Assembly (NCBI GenBank): GCA_031258055.1
Contig: JAIRNM010000060.1
Coordinates: 1 to 13,754 of the forward strand
Direction: 5' to 3'
Source of the DNA: Bifidobacteriaceae bacterium
Lineage (GTDB): Bacteria > Actinomycetota > Actinomycetes > Actinomycetales > WQXJ01
Length of the DNA: 13,754 nucleotides
Under the pieces are notes generated by a model. That model was given only the letters and a program-made list of their open reading frames with translations. It ran no database searches and was not told where the DNA came from. The stretch's first letter is position 1, and each line of letters starts with the position of its first letter. The translations under genes were made by a program, and so were the position numbers. Below, piece after piece: positions 1 to 11,570 of the stretch.

Positions 1-1
1 C

Positions 2-727
2 GTGTTGCCCGTGACTGCGCCGGCCGGCGCGGCGGACCCCGTGCGGCGCAGCGTCGTGGCCTGGTTGGAGGTCCCGGTTGCTGGCGGCTGGTTTACTGTC
101 CTGCCGCAGGCTGCGGGCCTGGTTTCATCCGGCGCCCCCGGGAGCGCGGGCTGCCCGCAAGGCGCGGCCGGTGGCTGCGGATTCGATGTGGGCGACACGG
201 TCGGGAACGTGTCGCTGCCACAGGGCCAAGGCCAGACTGTTGCGGCCGGCGAATCCTTGGAACTCGATTTCCGGTATTTCCCGGAGCTGGACGCAGCCGA
301 CAGGACACTGCTGAGCGGCTCGGCGGACGTGACGCTGGCTGTCGCGGTGACGGAGTCCTCCGGATCGGTGGCGATCATCCGCCAGGCCGTCGGCTTCGGC
401 GCCGGCCCCGCCGCCGCTGCGGTCACCGTCGAAGGCGTGCTGCCCTCCGGAACGTCGAGCATCCAAGTGGCCTCGATCTCCTCGGGCGCTCAGCTGGAGT
501 CGACCGGACAGTTCCGCTACGGCACCAGCAACGAGACCAGGCATCAATTCGACGCTTTGTTTACCGCCAGCGCGGCGAACGCGTCATCCGGGTCAGCGCA
601 GGTGACCGTCGGCGTGGAGCCGGATCGCTCCGGGCTATCTGCGGTAGAGGCGAGATCAGCCCCCGGCGCGCAACTGTCGGAGTGGAGGCGAGTTTCGTCG
701 TGTCCACCGCCCCGACCGGCAACGTGA
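2..727 (+). CDS. 5'-truncated beta-rich secreted protein region, probably the N-terminal part of the downstream S8 protease
   Basis: This frame is open from the window edge to a TGA at 725-727, so the true start lies outside. The 241 visible residues are rich in Ser, Gly, Ala and Val with alternating hydrophobic residues, as in extracellular beta-sandwich domains. They hold only a few Cys, including a closely spaced pair (GCPQGAAGGCGF) that could form a disulfide loop. No signal peptide is visible, consistent with 5' truncation. The last ~25 residues (from about 650) turn Arg/Pro-rich and look out of frame. The next frame (frame 1) becomes sensible at about 675-685 and reads straight into a choice-of-anchor-X-like domain and a subtilase. 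I infer one protein interrupted by a single missing base, either a sequencing error or a mutation. Alternatively it is a separate upstream gene overlapping its neighbour by 46 nt. Confidence 0.55.
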   Translation: MLPVTAPAGAADPVRRSVVAWLEVPVAGGWFTVLPQAAGLVSSGAPGSAGCPQGAAGGCGFDVGDTVGNVSLPQGQGQTVAAGESLELDFRYFPELDAADRTLLSGSADVTLAVAVTESSGSVAIIRQAVGFGAGPAAAAVTVEGVLPSGTSSIQVASISSGAQLESTGQFRYGTSNETRHQFDALFTASAANASSGSAQVTVGVEPDRSGLSAVEARSAPGAQLSEWRRVSSCPPPRPAT

Positions 728-2802
728 CAGGGCCGGTGACCGTGGCTTGGGCTGGTGGCGCTGTCGCGCTGGGCGACGGCGGTACTGACGGAGACCTAGA
801 GGCAGGCGACGGCGTGTACACGCGCCGCTTCAATTGGGTGCCCCCAAGTCCAGGCCTGCATGCCCTTGATGTGTCTGCGGTTGTGGATGGCAAGTCTGCC
901 ACCAGCCAGGTCGAGGTGGCGGTCTACGAAGACTGGGTGCCTATTGGCTTGTATCGTGGCGAGCACGCGTACTTGGAACACGACGGAACAATCTATTGCG
1001 CAGACATGTTGGACCTCCTGACCGAGCCCGGCGCGGACCCGCGAGACGTGGCTGATGCCGTGGCCGCGGTTGGTGGTCAGATCGCCGGCACAGTGCTATT
1101 GGATACTTGGGAAATCCTGATGCCCGCGGCCGCCGATTGGGCCGGGTTGCATACGGTTCTGGGGCTGATCAGCCAGAGCCCTATCATCTTGGGGGCCGAG
1201 CCTGTCGGAATGCTGTCGGTGGCCGGGGCAGTGGAACCAAACGACCTCTTGTTCTCGGAGCAGGAGTACCTCCAGGCTGAAATCTACTCAGGTCCGCTTG
1301 GGGTAGCGGACGCCTGGGCCTTCAACACCGGCCGGATCAGGACGAACGTGGCGGTGATCGACACCGGGGCGCAGTTGGATCATCCTGATTTGGCTGGCAG
1401 CATTGCCGGCGGCTACGACTATGTCGACCAAGACGACCACCCGTACTATCCGGGCGGAGACGCATGCGCTTCCCATGGAACGCAAGTTTCAGGAATTATC
1501 GGCGCCACCGCGAACAACGGCGAAGGCATCGCGGGAATCAACTGGAATGTTAACTTGCTTGAGTACAGAGTGGCCCAAGAGGTTGACCTCCCGTTTAGGT
1601 CCCCAGTGTGCACGACAGGTGAGAACCGTGTCGCGGCCGCGATTGATCAAGCCGTTGCCGACGGCGCCAAAGTGATAAACATCAGCCAGACGATTGCCAA
1701 GCGCAACGAAACCATCGTCAAGTCGCTTCAGAACGCTTGGCGAAGAAATGTGGTGGTGGTGGCCGCGGCCGGGAACGGCAAGAACGATATGGGAACTGAC
1801 GAGAAGCAGTATCCGGCCGCCTATGGGGCGACCGAGATGTTCTCTTCCGCCGACTTTTTGCATTTGAACCAAAGGTTTTACACGACCGACGTCTTGTCAA
1901 TCGGCTCTACAGACCGGATCGGTCTGCGTTCCACCTTTTCCAATTACGGCGATTGGGTCGACTTCTATGCTCCTGGCGAATACGAATTGGACGCCTCGGA
2001 GCCCTCCGGCCACAGAGGCATGCTGACCACCAGTAGAGATGGCACCTACATTCGGAACTTCGGCACTTCCCTCTCCGCGCCATTTGTGGCGGGTGTAGCG
2101 TCCTTGATCATGTCGGATCCCTCCTATGTGGGCACGAGCACCTCCGTGATGCGCAAGCGGCTGCTTTCTAGCAGCGAGCGGCGCGCCCCCGCGCAACAAG
2201 GCCGGATCATCGACGCTTATCAAGCGGTGAGCAACGCCAGTTTCGAGTCGGGTCTAGCGACCCTGCAAACGAACGGCACAGTCACCACCGAGGACAAGGT
2301 GGGGGAGATCTTGCCAATACTGCCCCGGCACGGCGAAGAAATGCTCCAGGTTTCGACCGGTCCGGGGGCGGCCGTCGTTACGTCTTCCGCCTCTTTGACG
2401 ATGTCAGCGCCTCCGGACGCGCTGAGCGACGACAGCCTCATGCTTTGCTTCTGGTACGACTTTGTGACGGAGGAGTACCGCGAGTATGTGGGTTCTCGAT
2501 ATAACGACAAGTTCACCATCGACGTGGTGCTGCCTAATGGGACGACTCGGAACTGGGTGACGGAGTCGGTCAACACCACCGCGTGGACGCCGTTACCCGG
2601 GGACCTGTTCCCCGGCGGTGATCGCACTGCAGGGCATTCTGGCTGGCAGTTCGCCTGCAGGACGTTGTCTGCGGCAGACTTGCGGCCGCTTCCGCCTAGC
2701 GTTCCGTATGGGGGACGGACAACTGTGAAGATAGTGGTCTCGGATGTTGGCGACGCGATCTACGATTCGGTCGGCCTGATCGACGACATCTGGGTGTTTT
2801 GA
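682..2802 (+). CDS. subtilisin-like serine protease (peptidase S8), secreted
   Basis: Extracellular endopeptidase of the subtilase family. With the first possible GTG at 682 the frame encodes 706 residues. Residues ~1-75 resemble a choice-of-anchor-X type Ig-like domain (GTDGDLEAGDGVYTRRF). Residues ~80-190 look like a protease propeptide region (DAVAAVGGQIAGTVLLDTWE). The peptidase domain spans ~215-480 with the full triad: Asp227 in VIDTG, His265 in SHGTQVSGI and Ser463 in GTSLSAPFVAG, plus the oxyanion Asn365 in AAAGNG. Residues ~505-706 form a jelly-roll-like C-terminal domain (NASFESG near its start, IYDSVGLIDDIWVF at its end). There is no LPXTG motif or C-terminal membrane helix. The GTG at 682 has no good Shine-Dalgarno and the frame lacks a signal peptide, so its real N-terminus is probably the frame ending at 727, joined by a frameshift. 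The lipoprotein gene starts 7 nt downstream and is probably cotranscribed. Protease assignment is near certain; the start is not. Confidence 0.9.
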   Translation: MEASFVVSTAPTGNVTGPVTVAWAGGAVALGDGGTDGDLEAGDGVYTRRFNWVPPSPGLHALDVSAVVDGKSATSQVEVAVYEDWVPIGLYRGEHAYLEHDGTIYCADMLDLLTEPGADPRDVADAVAAVGGQIAGTVLLDTWEILMPAAADWAGLHTVLGLISQSPIILGAEPVGMLSVAGAVEPNDLLFSEQEYLQAEIYSGPLGVADAWAFNTGRIRTNVAVIDTGAQLDHPDLAGSIAGGYDYVDQDDHPYYPGGDACASHGTQVSGIIGATANNGEGIAGINWNVNLLEYRVAQEVDLPFRSPVCTTGENRVAAAIDQAVADGAKVINISQTIAKRNETIVKSLQNAWRRNVVVVAAAGNGKNDMGTDEKQYPAAYGATEMFSSADFLHLNQRFYTTDVLSIGSTDRIGLRSTFSNYGDWVDFYAPGEYELDASEPSGHRGMLTTSRDGTYIRNFGTSLSAPFVAGVASLIMSDPSYVGTSTSVMRKRLLSSSERRAPAQQGRIIDAYQAVSNASFESGLATLQTNGTVTTEDKVGEILPILPRHGEEMLQVSTGPGAAVVTSSASLTMSAPPDALSDDSLMLCFWYDFVTEEYREYVGSRYNDKFTIDVVLPNGTTRNWVTESVNTTAWTPLPGDLFPGGDRTAGHSGWQFACRTLSAADLRPLPPSVPYGGRTTVKIVVSDVGDAIYDSVGLIDDIWVF

Positions 2803-2809
2803 GCGCAAG

Positions 2810-3400
2810 GTGGTCAAATCGACAACCCTGGGCTGGAAACTGGCGTTCATGGGCGCTCTCGGTTCCCTGCTGGGTGGGTTGTTCGCGGGCTGCGGGGTCC
2901 GGCCGGCCGGCGTAGCAGGCGAGTCGTTGAAATTCGAGGTGGTGTATAGCCGCTTGGGATGGGATGAAGGACCGCGCCAGGCCAAGCTTCCGGAGTCCTT
3001 TGGAGCCTGGGTCATTGGCGCCGACGAGGAGTTGGCCGCCTATCGGATTGATCAAGTGGACCCCGGATGCCTCGAACCGCTGAAGGATGTGGACTTGGGG
3101 GAGCCGCCGCGCATCCCAAGTGGCGCTACGGCGCTGCTCATTGCCCCTGGCGGGATGTTCGACGGTCAGTGCTACCGAGTGACCGGCGTGTACAACGACT
3201 CCGGCGACTGGATAGTGGCCGCCGGTCTGCGGGAGAAACCGAACCTCGGCGGGTCTGCGCTAAACGTGGGTTCACAGATGGCCGGCATCATGCTGGTCGA
3301 GGCGCCCGCGCCCACCAGGGTTGTCATGAGGGTGGAAGACCAAACTGGCGGCCCCAATGACGGCAGGGTGTGGTGGTCTGACGGCCGAGTTGGCGAATGA
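2810..3400 (+). CDS. small lipoprotein of unknown function
   Basis: A 196-residue protein starting at GTG 2810. The N-terminus has Lys residues (K3, K10), a hydrophobic stretch and a lipobox ending LFAGC, so lipidation at Cys28 by Lgt and cleavage by signal peptidase II are expected. The mature part is globular, with two further Cys (in DPGCLEP and DGQCYRV) that may form a disulfide. I recognise no domain. The gene lies 7 nt after the S8 protease stop on the same strand, so translational coupling is likely; it may be an accessory, anchor or inhibitor of the protease, but this is inference from position only. An ATG at 2849 is an alternative start but would remove the basic N-region. Its TGA (3398-3400) coincides with the left end of the relaxase-like remnant. 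Confidence 0.8.
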   Translation: MVKSTTLGWKLAFMGALGSLLGGLFAGCGVRPAGVAGESLKFEVVYSRLGWDEGPRQAKLPESFGAWVIGADEELAAYRIDQVDPGCLEPLKDVDLGEPPRIPSGATALLIAPGGMFDGQCYRVTGVYNDSGDWIVAAGLREKPNLGGSALNVGSQMAGIMLVEAPAPTRVVMRVEDQTGGPNDGRVWWSDGRVGE

Positions 3401-4054
3401 CCGATCACCGGGCTGAACCTGCAGCCAGGCGAACCGCGCGACGCCAAACAAGTGCTGGCCGGAGTGCTGCGCCGCCCATCCGCCGAACAATCCGCCCACC
3501 AAGCAGAACAAGCCGAGCAAGACCGCTGGGAATCAATCGCCCAACTCTCCGCCGAATACGAGACCATCCGCCGCGCCAGCCCGGCGACCCAGCACCACCT
3601 GCTCGCCCAAGCGACCGGCGCGGCCCGCGTCGCGAACCGCCGCCTCATCTTCGGCCTGATCCCCGCCGTCCCACCAGCCCAAGTGCCGCCAGAATACCGC
3701 GCCGCCCTGGCGGACTGCGAACGCCGCATGACCGCCCGCGCCGACCACCTGCTGCAGCAGGCCATCGCCGCCGACCATCCCTGGCTCACCGCCGTCAACG
3801 CGCGCCCGAACGGCCGTCGCCAAGACGACCAAAGAAGATGGCGACGCGCCGTCCGCACCATCGCCGCCTACCGCGACATGTACGGCATCACCAGCGCGGA
3901 TCCTCTGGGTCCAGCGCCCACCAACACGGCCCAACGAGTCCATCGCAGCCGCGCCCGACAGGCCATCGGCGCACTGGTCGGCCCGAAACCAGCCCAACCG
4001 CTTGAGCTAGCAGCACCAGTGGTTGATCGCCGACCTCCCGCGCTCGGACTCTAG
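3401..4054 (+). pseudogene. C-terminal remnant of a MobF/TraA-type conjugative relaxase
   Basis: The frame is open from immediately after the lipoprotein stop to TAG 4052-4054. Its content matches my memory of the extreme C-terminus of actinobacterial MobF relaxases (TrwC/TraA-like, relaxase plus helicase, usually well over 1000 residues): the stretch after QPGEPRDAKQVLAGVLRRPS, then SIAQLSAEYETIRR, ADHPWLTAVNARP and the hallmark AYRDMYGITSADPLG (near nt 3866-3910). The catalytic HUH relaxase and helicase parts are absent, and coding-like similarity begins right at the junction with no promoter or ribosome-binding site. The first usable start would be GTG 3452, but a functional small protein is unlikely. 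It is a footprint of a conjugative or integrative element next to the defence island. The family call rests on pattern memory. Confidence 0.7.
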
Positions 4055-4270
4055 CGCAAACTGAAGGCACGCCCCTTGACGGTCCGACTTGCCAGTAGGC
4101 GATTTCGTCGTTCGTTGACCGGCGTCGAAGCTACGGGCAGCGCATTGCCAGTGCGAGCGGCCACGAGAGTCGCTGAAGTCTTGCTGGATGTCGGTTCGTC
4201 GGTGTCGGACCCAGGTGGGAGAATCTGAAGGCGACCCCAAATTCAACAGGCGAGTTAGGAGGACTGCCCG
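4055..4270 (+). promoter_or_regulatory. intergenic leader of the restriction-modification operon
   Basis: A 216-nt gene-free gap that must hold the operon promoter. A TTGACG at 4076-4081 is the best -35 match, but no convincing -10 lies at 17 nt; TAGGCG follows at 14 nt. The end carries a strong Shine-Dalgarno, AGGAGG at 4257-4262, 8 nt before the GTG at 4271, which fixes the start of the first methyltransferase gene. No strong hairpin or riboswitch-like structure was seen. Confidence 0.4.
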
Positions 4271-4895
4271 GTGTCTGCGCTGATCAAGTCCCGCAAGCGG
4301 GTGATCGACCACGGCGAGGTGTTCACCCCGCCTCAGGTCGTCGAAGCGATGCTGGACCTGGTGAGGCCCGAGGCTGAGCGGATCGACTCGCGGTTCCTAG
4401 AGCCGGCTTGCGGCAGCGGCAACTTCCTGGTCGCAGTTCTGCGCCGAAAATTGGCCTCAGTCGAGGCTCGCTACAGCAGATGCGACTTCGAGCGTAGGCA
4501 TTATGCGCTGCTCGCGCTGATGAGCCTTTACGGGATCGAGCTTCTGGAAGACAACGCGGCGGAGTGCCGGGAAAACCTGGTGGCCGTTTTCTCCCATTTC
4601 CTGGGGGACGATGCCGTCTGGCTGGCCGCCGCGCGGGCGGTGCTGCGGGCGAACATCGTTTGGGGCGACGCGCTGACCATGAAGGCCTGCCCTGGCTCCC
4701 AGCAGGCGATTGTCTTCGCCGAGTGGTCTTACCTCGGCAAGGGCCTGTACCAGCGCCGCGATTTCCGTTATGACACGTTGGCGAGGATGGCCTCTTACGG
4801 GTTCGACCAGGCCACCCTGTTCGGCGAGGTTGAGACGCACGATGTCTTCCAGGCGAGCCGCGGGTATCCGCCCATGACCTACCAGGAGGTGGCGC

Positions 4896-4903
<8 letters not shown>
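4271..4903 (+). CDS. N6-adenine DNA methyltransferase-like subunit (restriction subunit M, small)
   Basis: A 210-residue protein with the architecture of the SAM-binding half of a gamma-type adenine methyltransferase. Residues 14-29 hold the HGEVFTPPQVVEAML motif typical of the region before motif I. LEPACGSGNF (43-52) is a canonical motif I that binds S-adenosylmethionine, LYGIELLEDN (86-95) fits motif II, and WGDAL (131-135) fits motif III. No (D/N)PPY catalytic motif IV is present, so this protein alone should not methylate DNA; it probably works with the next gene product. The GTG start at 4271 has a strong AGGAGG 8 nt upstream. The stop overlaps the next start by 8 nt. Small methyltransferase-like proteins of this kind are, from memory, found beside Eco57I-like methylases and helicases in uncharacterised restriction loci. 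Confidence 0.8.
4884..4889 (+). promoter_or_regulatory. Shine-Dalgarno for second methyltransferase gene
   Basis: AGGAGG inside the 3' end of the first methyltransferase gene, 6 nt before GTG 4896. It selects this GTG as start and indicates translation coupled through the 8-nt overlap. Confidence 0.8.
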
Positions 4904-9058
<4,155 letters not shown>

Positions 9059-9096
9059 TGGCTCGCTTCAGTCCAGATCAACTAGAAAGGCCCCCG

Positions 9097-10575
9097 ATGT
9101 ATATGAGACGTCTCACCTTGGAGAATTTCAGAAGTTTCCGGGGAAGGCACACCTTTGAGTTTCTTCCCGGCCTTAACTGCATCGTGGGAGACAACAACTG
9201 CGGCAAGTCAAGCCTGTTCGAGGCGACCACGTATCTCATGGGCATCGGACGCAGCGACGACACTCTGACCTGCAATGCTGGCGATGGGGCAATGAGAGTC
9301 GAGGCAGACCTCGCAGGCGACGACCTAGCGCAAGTGCTCGATGACGACAAGTACAAGAAGCTCAGAGATTTCGTGTTTGACTCTGAAGGCACACCAACAC
9401 TTCGTGTTGAACGCAGCCCAGTGCAACGCTCGGTCACGCAGTCCGGTAAGAACGTGCCACTTGACGGCAAGAAACTCCCGGTCTGGAACCCGAACAGCAG
9501 TCAGTTCGAGAATCCCACCGGCATTGATGCGCTGATAAGGGGTCTCATCGACTTTGAGCCGGTCTGGGCGGATACCGTGCCGGGTGATGTCGCCGATTTC
9601 GGAACCACGAAGATTCTGGGAAAGATCATTGACGCGCAAGTGAAAGGGTTCCAAGACACGGATGCCTGGCTGTCCTTCCGTGAAGCTCATGAAAGGGCGT
9701 TCATCTCGGGCGATGAGTCCTTGGCGGGACTCATGGGCGCGATAGCCGAGCAGATTGCGGCCGTGGTCTGCGGCCAGTATGGTCACGCCCAAGTGCGATT
9801 CAGTTTTGCGCCCCCAGATGCCGCGACGCTGATCAAGGGTGGACAACTCTTCGTTGACGACGGCGCGGGCGAAACAAGTCTCACCATGAAGGGCACAGGC
9901 ATGCAACGCGCGTTTGCCTTGGCACTTATCCAAGTGCTGGCTCAGGTGTCCCGTGGTAGGGCCGAATCCGGCACTCCATTGATCCTCTTGATAGACGAGC
10001 CGGAAACCTGGCTTCACCCCAGAGCGCAACTACAACTGGGCGAGGCACTGGCGACCATAGCCAAGACCAACCAGCTCTTCCTCATCACTCATTCGCCGTA
10101 CCTCCTGCGCCACTACGATGCCGCCAGACACCGGCTGATGGTGTTCACGGGCACAGGAGTGGAGGCCAAGGCGAGCATCGAAGACGAAATGGGCCTAAGG
10201 CGGGCAGGTCGGCCATCATGGGGAGAGATCAATTATCGGGCCTTCGGGGTCGCCAGCGACGAGTTCTTTGACGAGTTGTACCCCCTGTTGGAGGACTATG
10301 CCGTGGCCGGAGGCATCCACGTCGGCGACCTGTTGACAAACCAAGGGCTCCCGAAGTGGAAGACTCGCATATGGGGCGGCAAGGCTCACGAGTTGACGCG
10401 TCCCGAGTACGTACGCCACTCGATCCATCACCCCGGGACCGAGAATGCCCCGCATACGCCACAGGACTTAGCTGATGCCATCGCGGATCTCTTGAGTGTG
10501 CTCAACCGACTTGGGCACCAGCCTGAGGTTCCGGAGTCCGACGAAGCCTCGTGGGCATCCGCCAACGCCCGTTGA
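9097..10575 (+). CDS. OLD-like AAA/ABC-type ATPase without visible TOPRIM domain
   Basis: A 492-residue ATPase from ATG 9097. The start is chosen because AGAAAGG (9084-9090) lies 6 nt upstream and the family typically begins with a short strand and NFRSF. A GTG at 9058 overlapping the helicase stop would add 13 residues. Walker A is GDNNCGKS (31-38). An ABC-like signature region is KGTGMQRAF (from ~265), Walker B is LILLIDEPE (D300, E301) and the H-loop is LITHSPYLL (H332). This matches the AAA_21/OLD-type SMC-like ATPases common in defence loci. No C-terminal TOPRIM acidic motif is seen. Instead there is a ~150-residue tail containing RHSIHHPG (R440, H444, H445) that might be a HEPN-like or other nuclease motif. 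Codon composition looks less GC-rich than in the helicase gene. It is probably cotranscribed with the restriction genes. Confidence 0.85.
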   Translation: MYMRRLTLENFRSFRGRHTFEFLPGLNCIVGDNNCGKSSLFEATTYLMGIGRSDDTLTCNAGDGAMRVEADLAGDDLAQVLDDDKYKKLRDFVFDSEGTPTLRVERSPVQRSVTQSGKNVPLDGKKLPVWNPNSSQFENPTGIDALIRGLIDFEPVWADTVPGDVADFGTTKILGKIIDAQVKGFQDTDAWLSFREAHERAFISGDESLAGLMGAIAEQIAAVVCGQYGHAQVRFSFAPPDAATLIKGGQLFVDDGAGETSLTMKGTGMQRAFALALIQVLAQVSRGRAESGTPLILLIDEPETWLHPRAQLQLGEALATIAKTNQLFLITHSPYLLRHYDAARHRLMVFTGTGVEAKASIEDEMGLRRAGRPSWGEINYRAFGVASDEFFDELYPLLEDYAVAGGIHVGDLLTNQGLPKWKTRIWGGKAHELTRPEYVRHSIHHPGTENAPHTPQDLADAIADLLSVLNRLGHQPEVPESDEASWASANAR

Positions 10576-10585
10576 CCGTCAACGG
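10569..10585. repeat. perfect palindrome across the ATPase stop codon
   Basis: CCGTTGAC, one C, then GTCAACGG: two 8-bp perfect arms around a 1-nt centre, covering the TGA at 10573-10575. The geometry suits a dimeric protein-binding site (operator or recombinase site) better than an RNA hairpin, which would need a larger loop. Confidence 0.6.
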
Positions 10586-10600
10586 AATCCCGTTGGATTC
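10585..10600 (+). terminator. short hairpin downstream of the ATPase gene
   Basis: GAATCC, loop CGTT, GGATTC: a perfect 6-bp stem starting 10 nt after the stop of the last defence gene. There is no T-run, so a Rho-independent terminator is only a possibility. Confidence 0.3.
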
Positions 10601-10621
10601 GGGCAGGTTCTTCGCGGCAAA

Positions 10622-10639
10622 GTGGACAGTAGGTGGACA
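10622..10639. repeat. two GTGGACA direct repeats, 11-bp period
   Basis: GTGGACA at 10622-10628 and again at 10633-10639, start-to-start 11 bp, so both face the same side of the helix. They lie between the island's last gene and the tRNA 3' end, where integrase arm or excisionase sites of tRNA-targeted elements are usually found. That role is inferred. Confidence 0.4.
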
Positions 10640-10674
10640 CTTGAGGCCACCAAACACTCCACATCAAGCGACTA

Positions 10675-10694
10675 GACCAGCGTTTCCGCTGGTC
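10675..10694 (-). terminator. hairpin downstream of tRNA-Pro
   Basis: Perfect 8-bp stem GACCAGCG/CGCTGGTC with a 4-nt loop. Read on the minus strand the loop is GAAA, a stable GNRA tetraloop. It begins 14 nt past the tRNA 3' end, in the right place to terminate or protect the tRNA transcript. No T-run follows, as is common in high-GC bacteria. Confidence 0.55.
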
Positions 10695-10708
10695 ACAGCC
10701 CTGCAAAG

Positions 10709-10782
<74 letters not shown>

Positions 10783-10822
10783 CAGCCCCGGCGCGCTTGG
10801 TACTCGCCAGGGCCAGCAGCCG

Positions 10823-10828
10823 AGTCTA
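10823..10828 (-). promoter_or_regulatory. possible -10 box of tRNA-Pro
   Basis: TAGACT on the minus strand, about 41 nt before the tRNA 5' end. No clear -35 was found at 16-18 nt. The rest of 10783-11010 is GC-rich and gene-free; I see nothing else in it. Confidence 0.25.
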
Positions 10829-11010
10829 CCCGGCCAACGGCAAACCATGATACCCGCCCATTTGTCCGATGCCGTCTGCCCGCCACCGCTTGAAGCTCGC
10901 CTCGCGATGGGGGCGCGGGCAGGTCCGCTCCTAATCGCCTCCGTTCCCGACTCGGCCACCGCCCGGCCACCACCGACAACACCACCCGGCCACCACCCCA
11001 ACCAGATTTG

Positions 11011-11016
11011 TAAGAT
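11011..11016 (+). promoter_or_regulatory. possible -10 box of the toxin-antitoxin operon
   Basis: TAAGAT within the only AT-rich patch upstream of the antitoxin gene, 34 nt before its GTG start. No recognisable -35. A GGAGGT ribosome-binding site follows at 11036-11041. Confidence 0.3.
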
Positions 11017-11050
11017 AGGCACGCCCCAAACGATTGGAGGTCGTGGAACC

Positions 11051-11560
11051 GTGGCGAGCGTGTTAGATGTGGCGGCGTACATTTTGGCCGAGGCCGGCCC
11101 GATGACCACCATGAAACTCCAAAAACTGTGCTACTACTGCCAGGGCTACTCGTTGGCCTGGGATGGTGTGCCGCTGTTCGCCGAGCCGATCCGGGCCTGG
11201 GCCTCCGGCCCCGTGGTGCACGAGTTGTCGCGGCACCACCACGGGCATTTCCATCTCCAGCCGGGAAGCGTCGATGGCGACCCGGCGGCGCTGGACCCTG
11301 ATCAGCGCGAGACCATCGACGCGGTGGTGGCGGCCTATGGCCATCTGACCGGTCACCAGCTATCGGTCAAGACCCACCGCGAGCCGCCGTGGCTGAACGC
11401 CCGCCACCGGGCCGGCGCGCCGGCCGGAATAAGGTCCGATGAAGAAATCTGCCTCGACGAGCTCCAGGAGTACTTCGACCACCTTGCCGCCGAGCACGCA
11501 TCCGACGACTCAGCCGACGACCCAGCCGACCGCCCAGCCGACCGCCCAGCCGACCAATGA
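11051..11560 (+). CDS. Panacea (SocA-like) domain antitoxin
   Basis: A 169-residue protein with the Panacea/DUF4065 fold signature at its N-terminus: VLDVAAYILAE, MKLQKLCYYCQGYSLAW, then PLFAEPIRAWASGPVVHEL. The family comprises antitoxins of PanTA-type systems, SocA (a proteolytic adaptor antitoxin) and prophage proteins. The GTG 11051 start is preceded by GGAGGT (11036-11041) at 9-nt spacing. The frame extends upstream into the tRNA, but no start there is plausible. The C-terminal tail is acidic and ends in degenerate four-residue repeats (AD-P/R) encoded by a 12-bp tandem repeat. The partner gene begins 10 nt after the stop. It would neutralise the downstream toxin by direct binding; that it does so here is inferred from domain and context. 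Confidence 0.85.
   Translation: MASVLDVAAYILAEAGPMTTMKLQKLCYYCQGYSLAWDGVPLFAEPIRAWASGPVVHELSRHHHGHFHLQPGSVDGDPAALDPDQRETIDAVVAAYGHLTGHQLSVKTHREPPWLNARHRAGAPAGIRSDEEICLDELQEYFDHLAAEHASDDSADDPADRPADRPADQ
11511..11558 (+). repeat. 12-bp tandem repeat in antitoxin 3' end
   Basis: Four units of CAGCCGACCGCC (first and last slightly diverged) at 11511, 11523, 11535 and 11547. They encode an Ala-Asp-Arg/Asp-Pro tail just before the stop, so copy number changes would only alter tail length. Confidence 0.8.
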
Positions 11561-11570
11561 GCCCCCGCCC

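Noticed and set aside
659..666. Programmed -1 frameshift site at the C run before the protease
   Set aside because: The phase is A GCC CCC, which does not fit the X XXY YYZ rule; an indel is simpler.
3397..4005. Arg/Pro-rich frame starting at the lipoprotein stop
   Set aside because: Composition is typical of an out-of-frame reading of the GC-rich relaxase remnant; the +1-shifted frame shows family-like motifs instead.
1..4270. Second attachment-site copy of the tRNA-Pro 3' end
   Set aside because: I looked for the GGCGGGATTTGAACCC segment by eye and did not find it; the partner site, if any, is outside the window.
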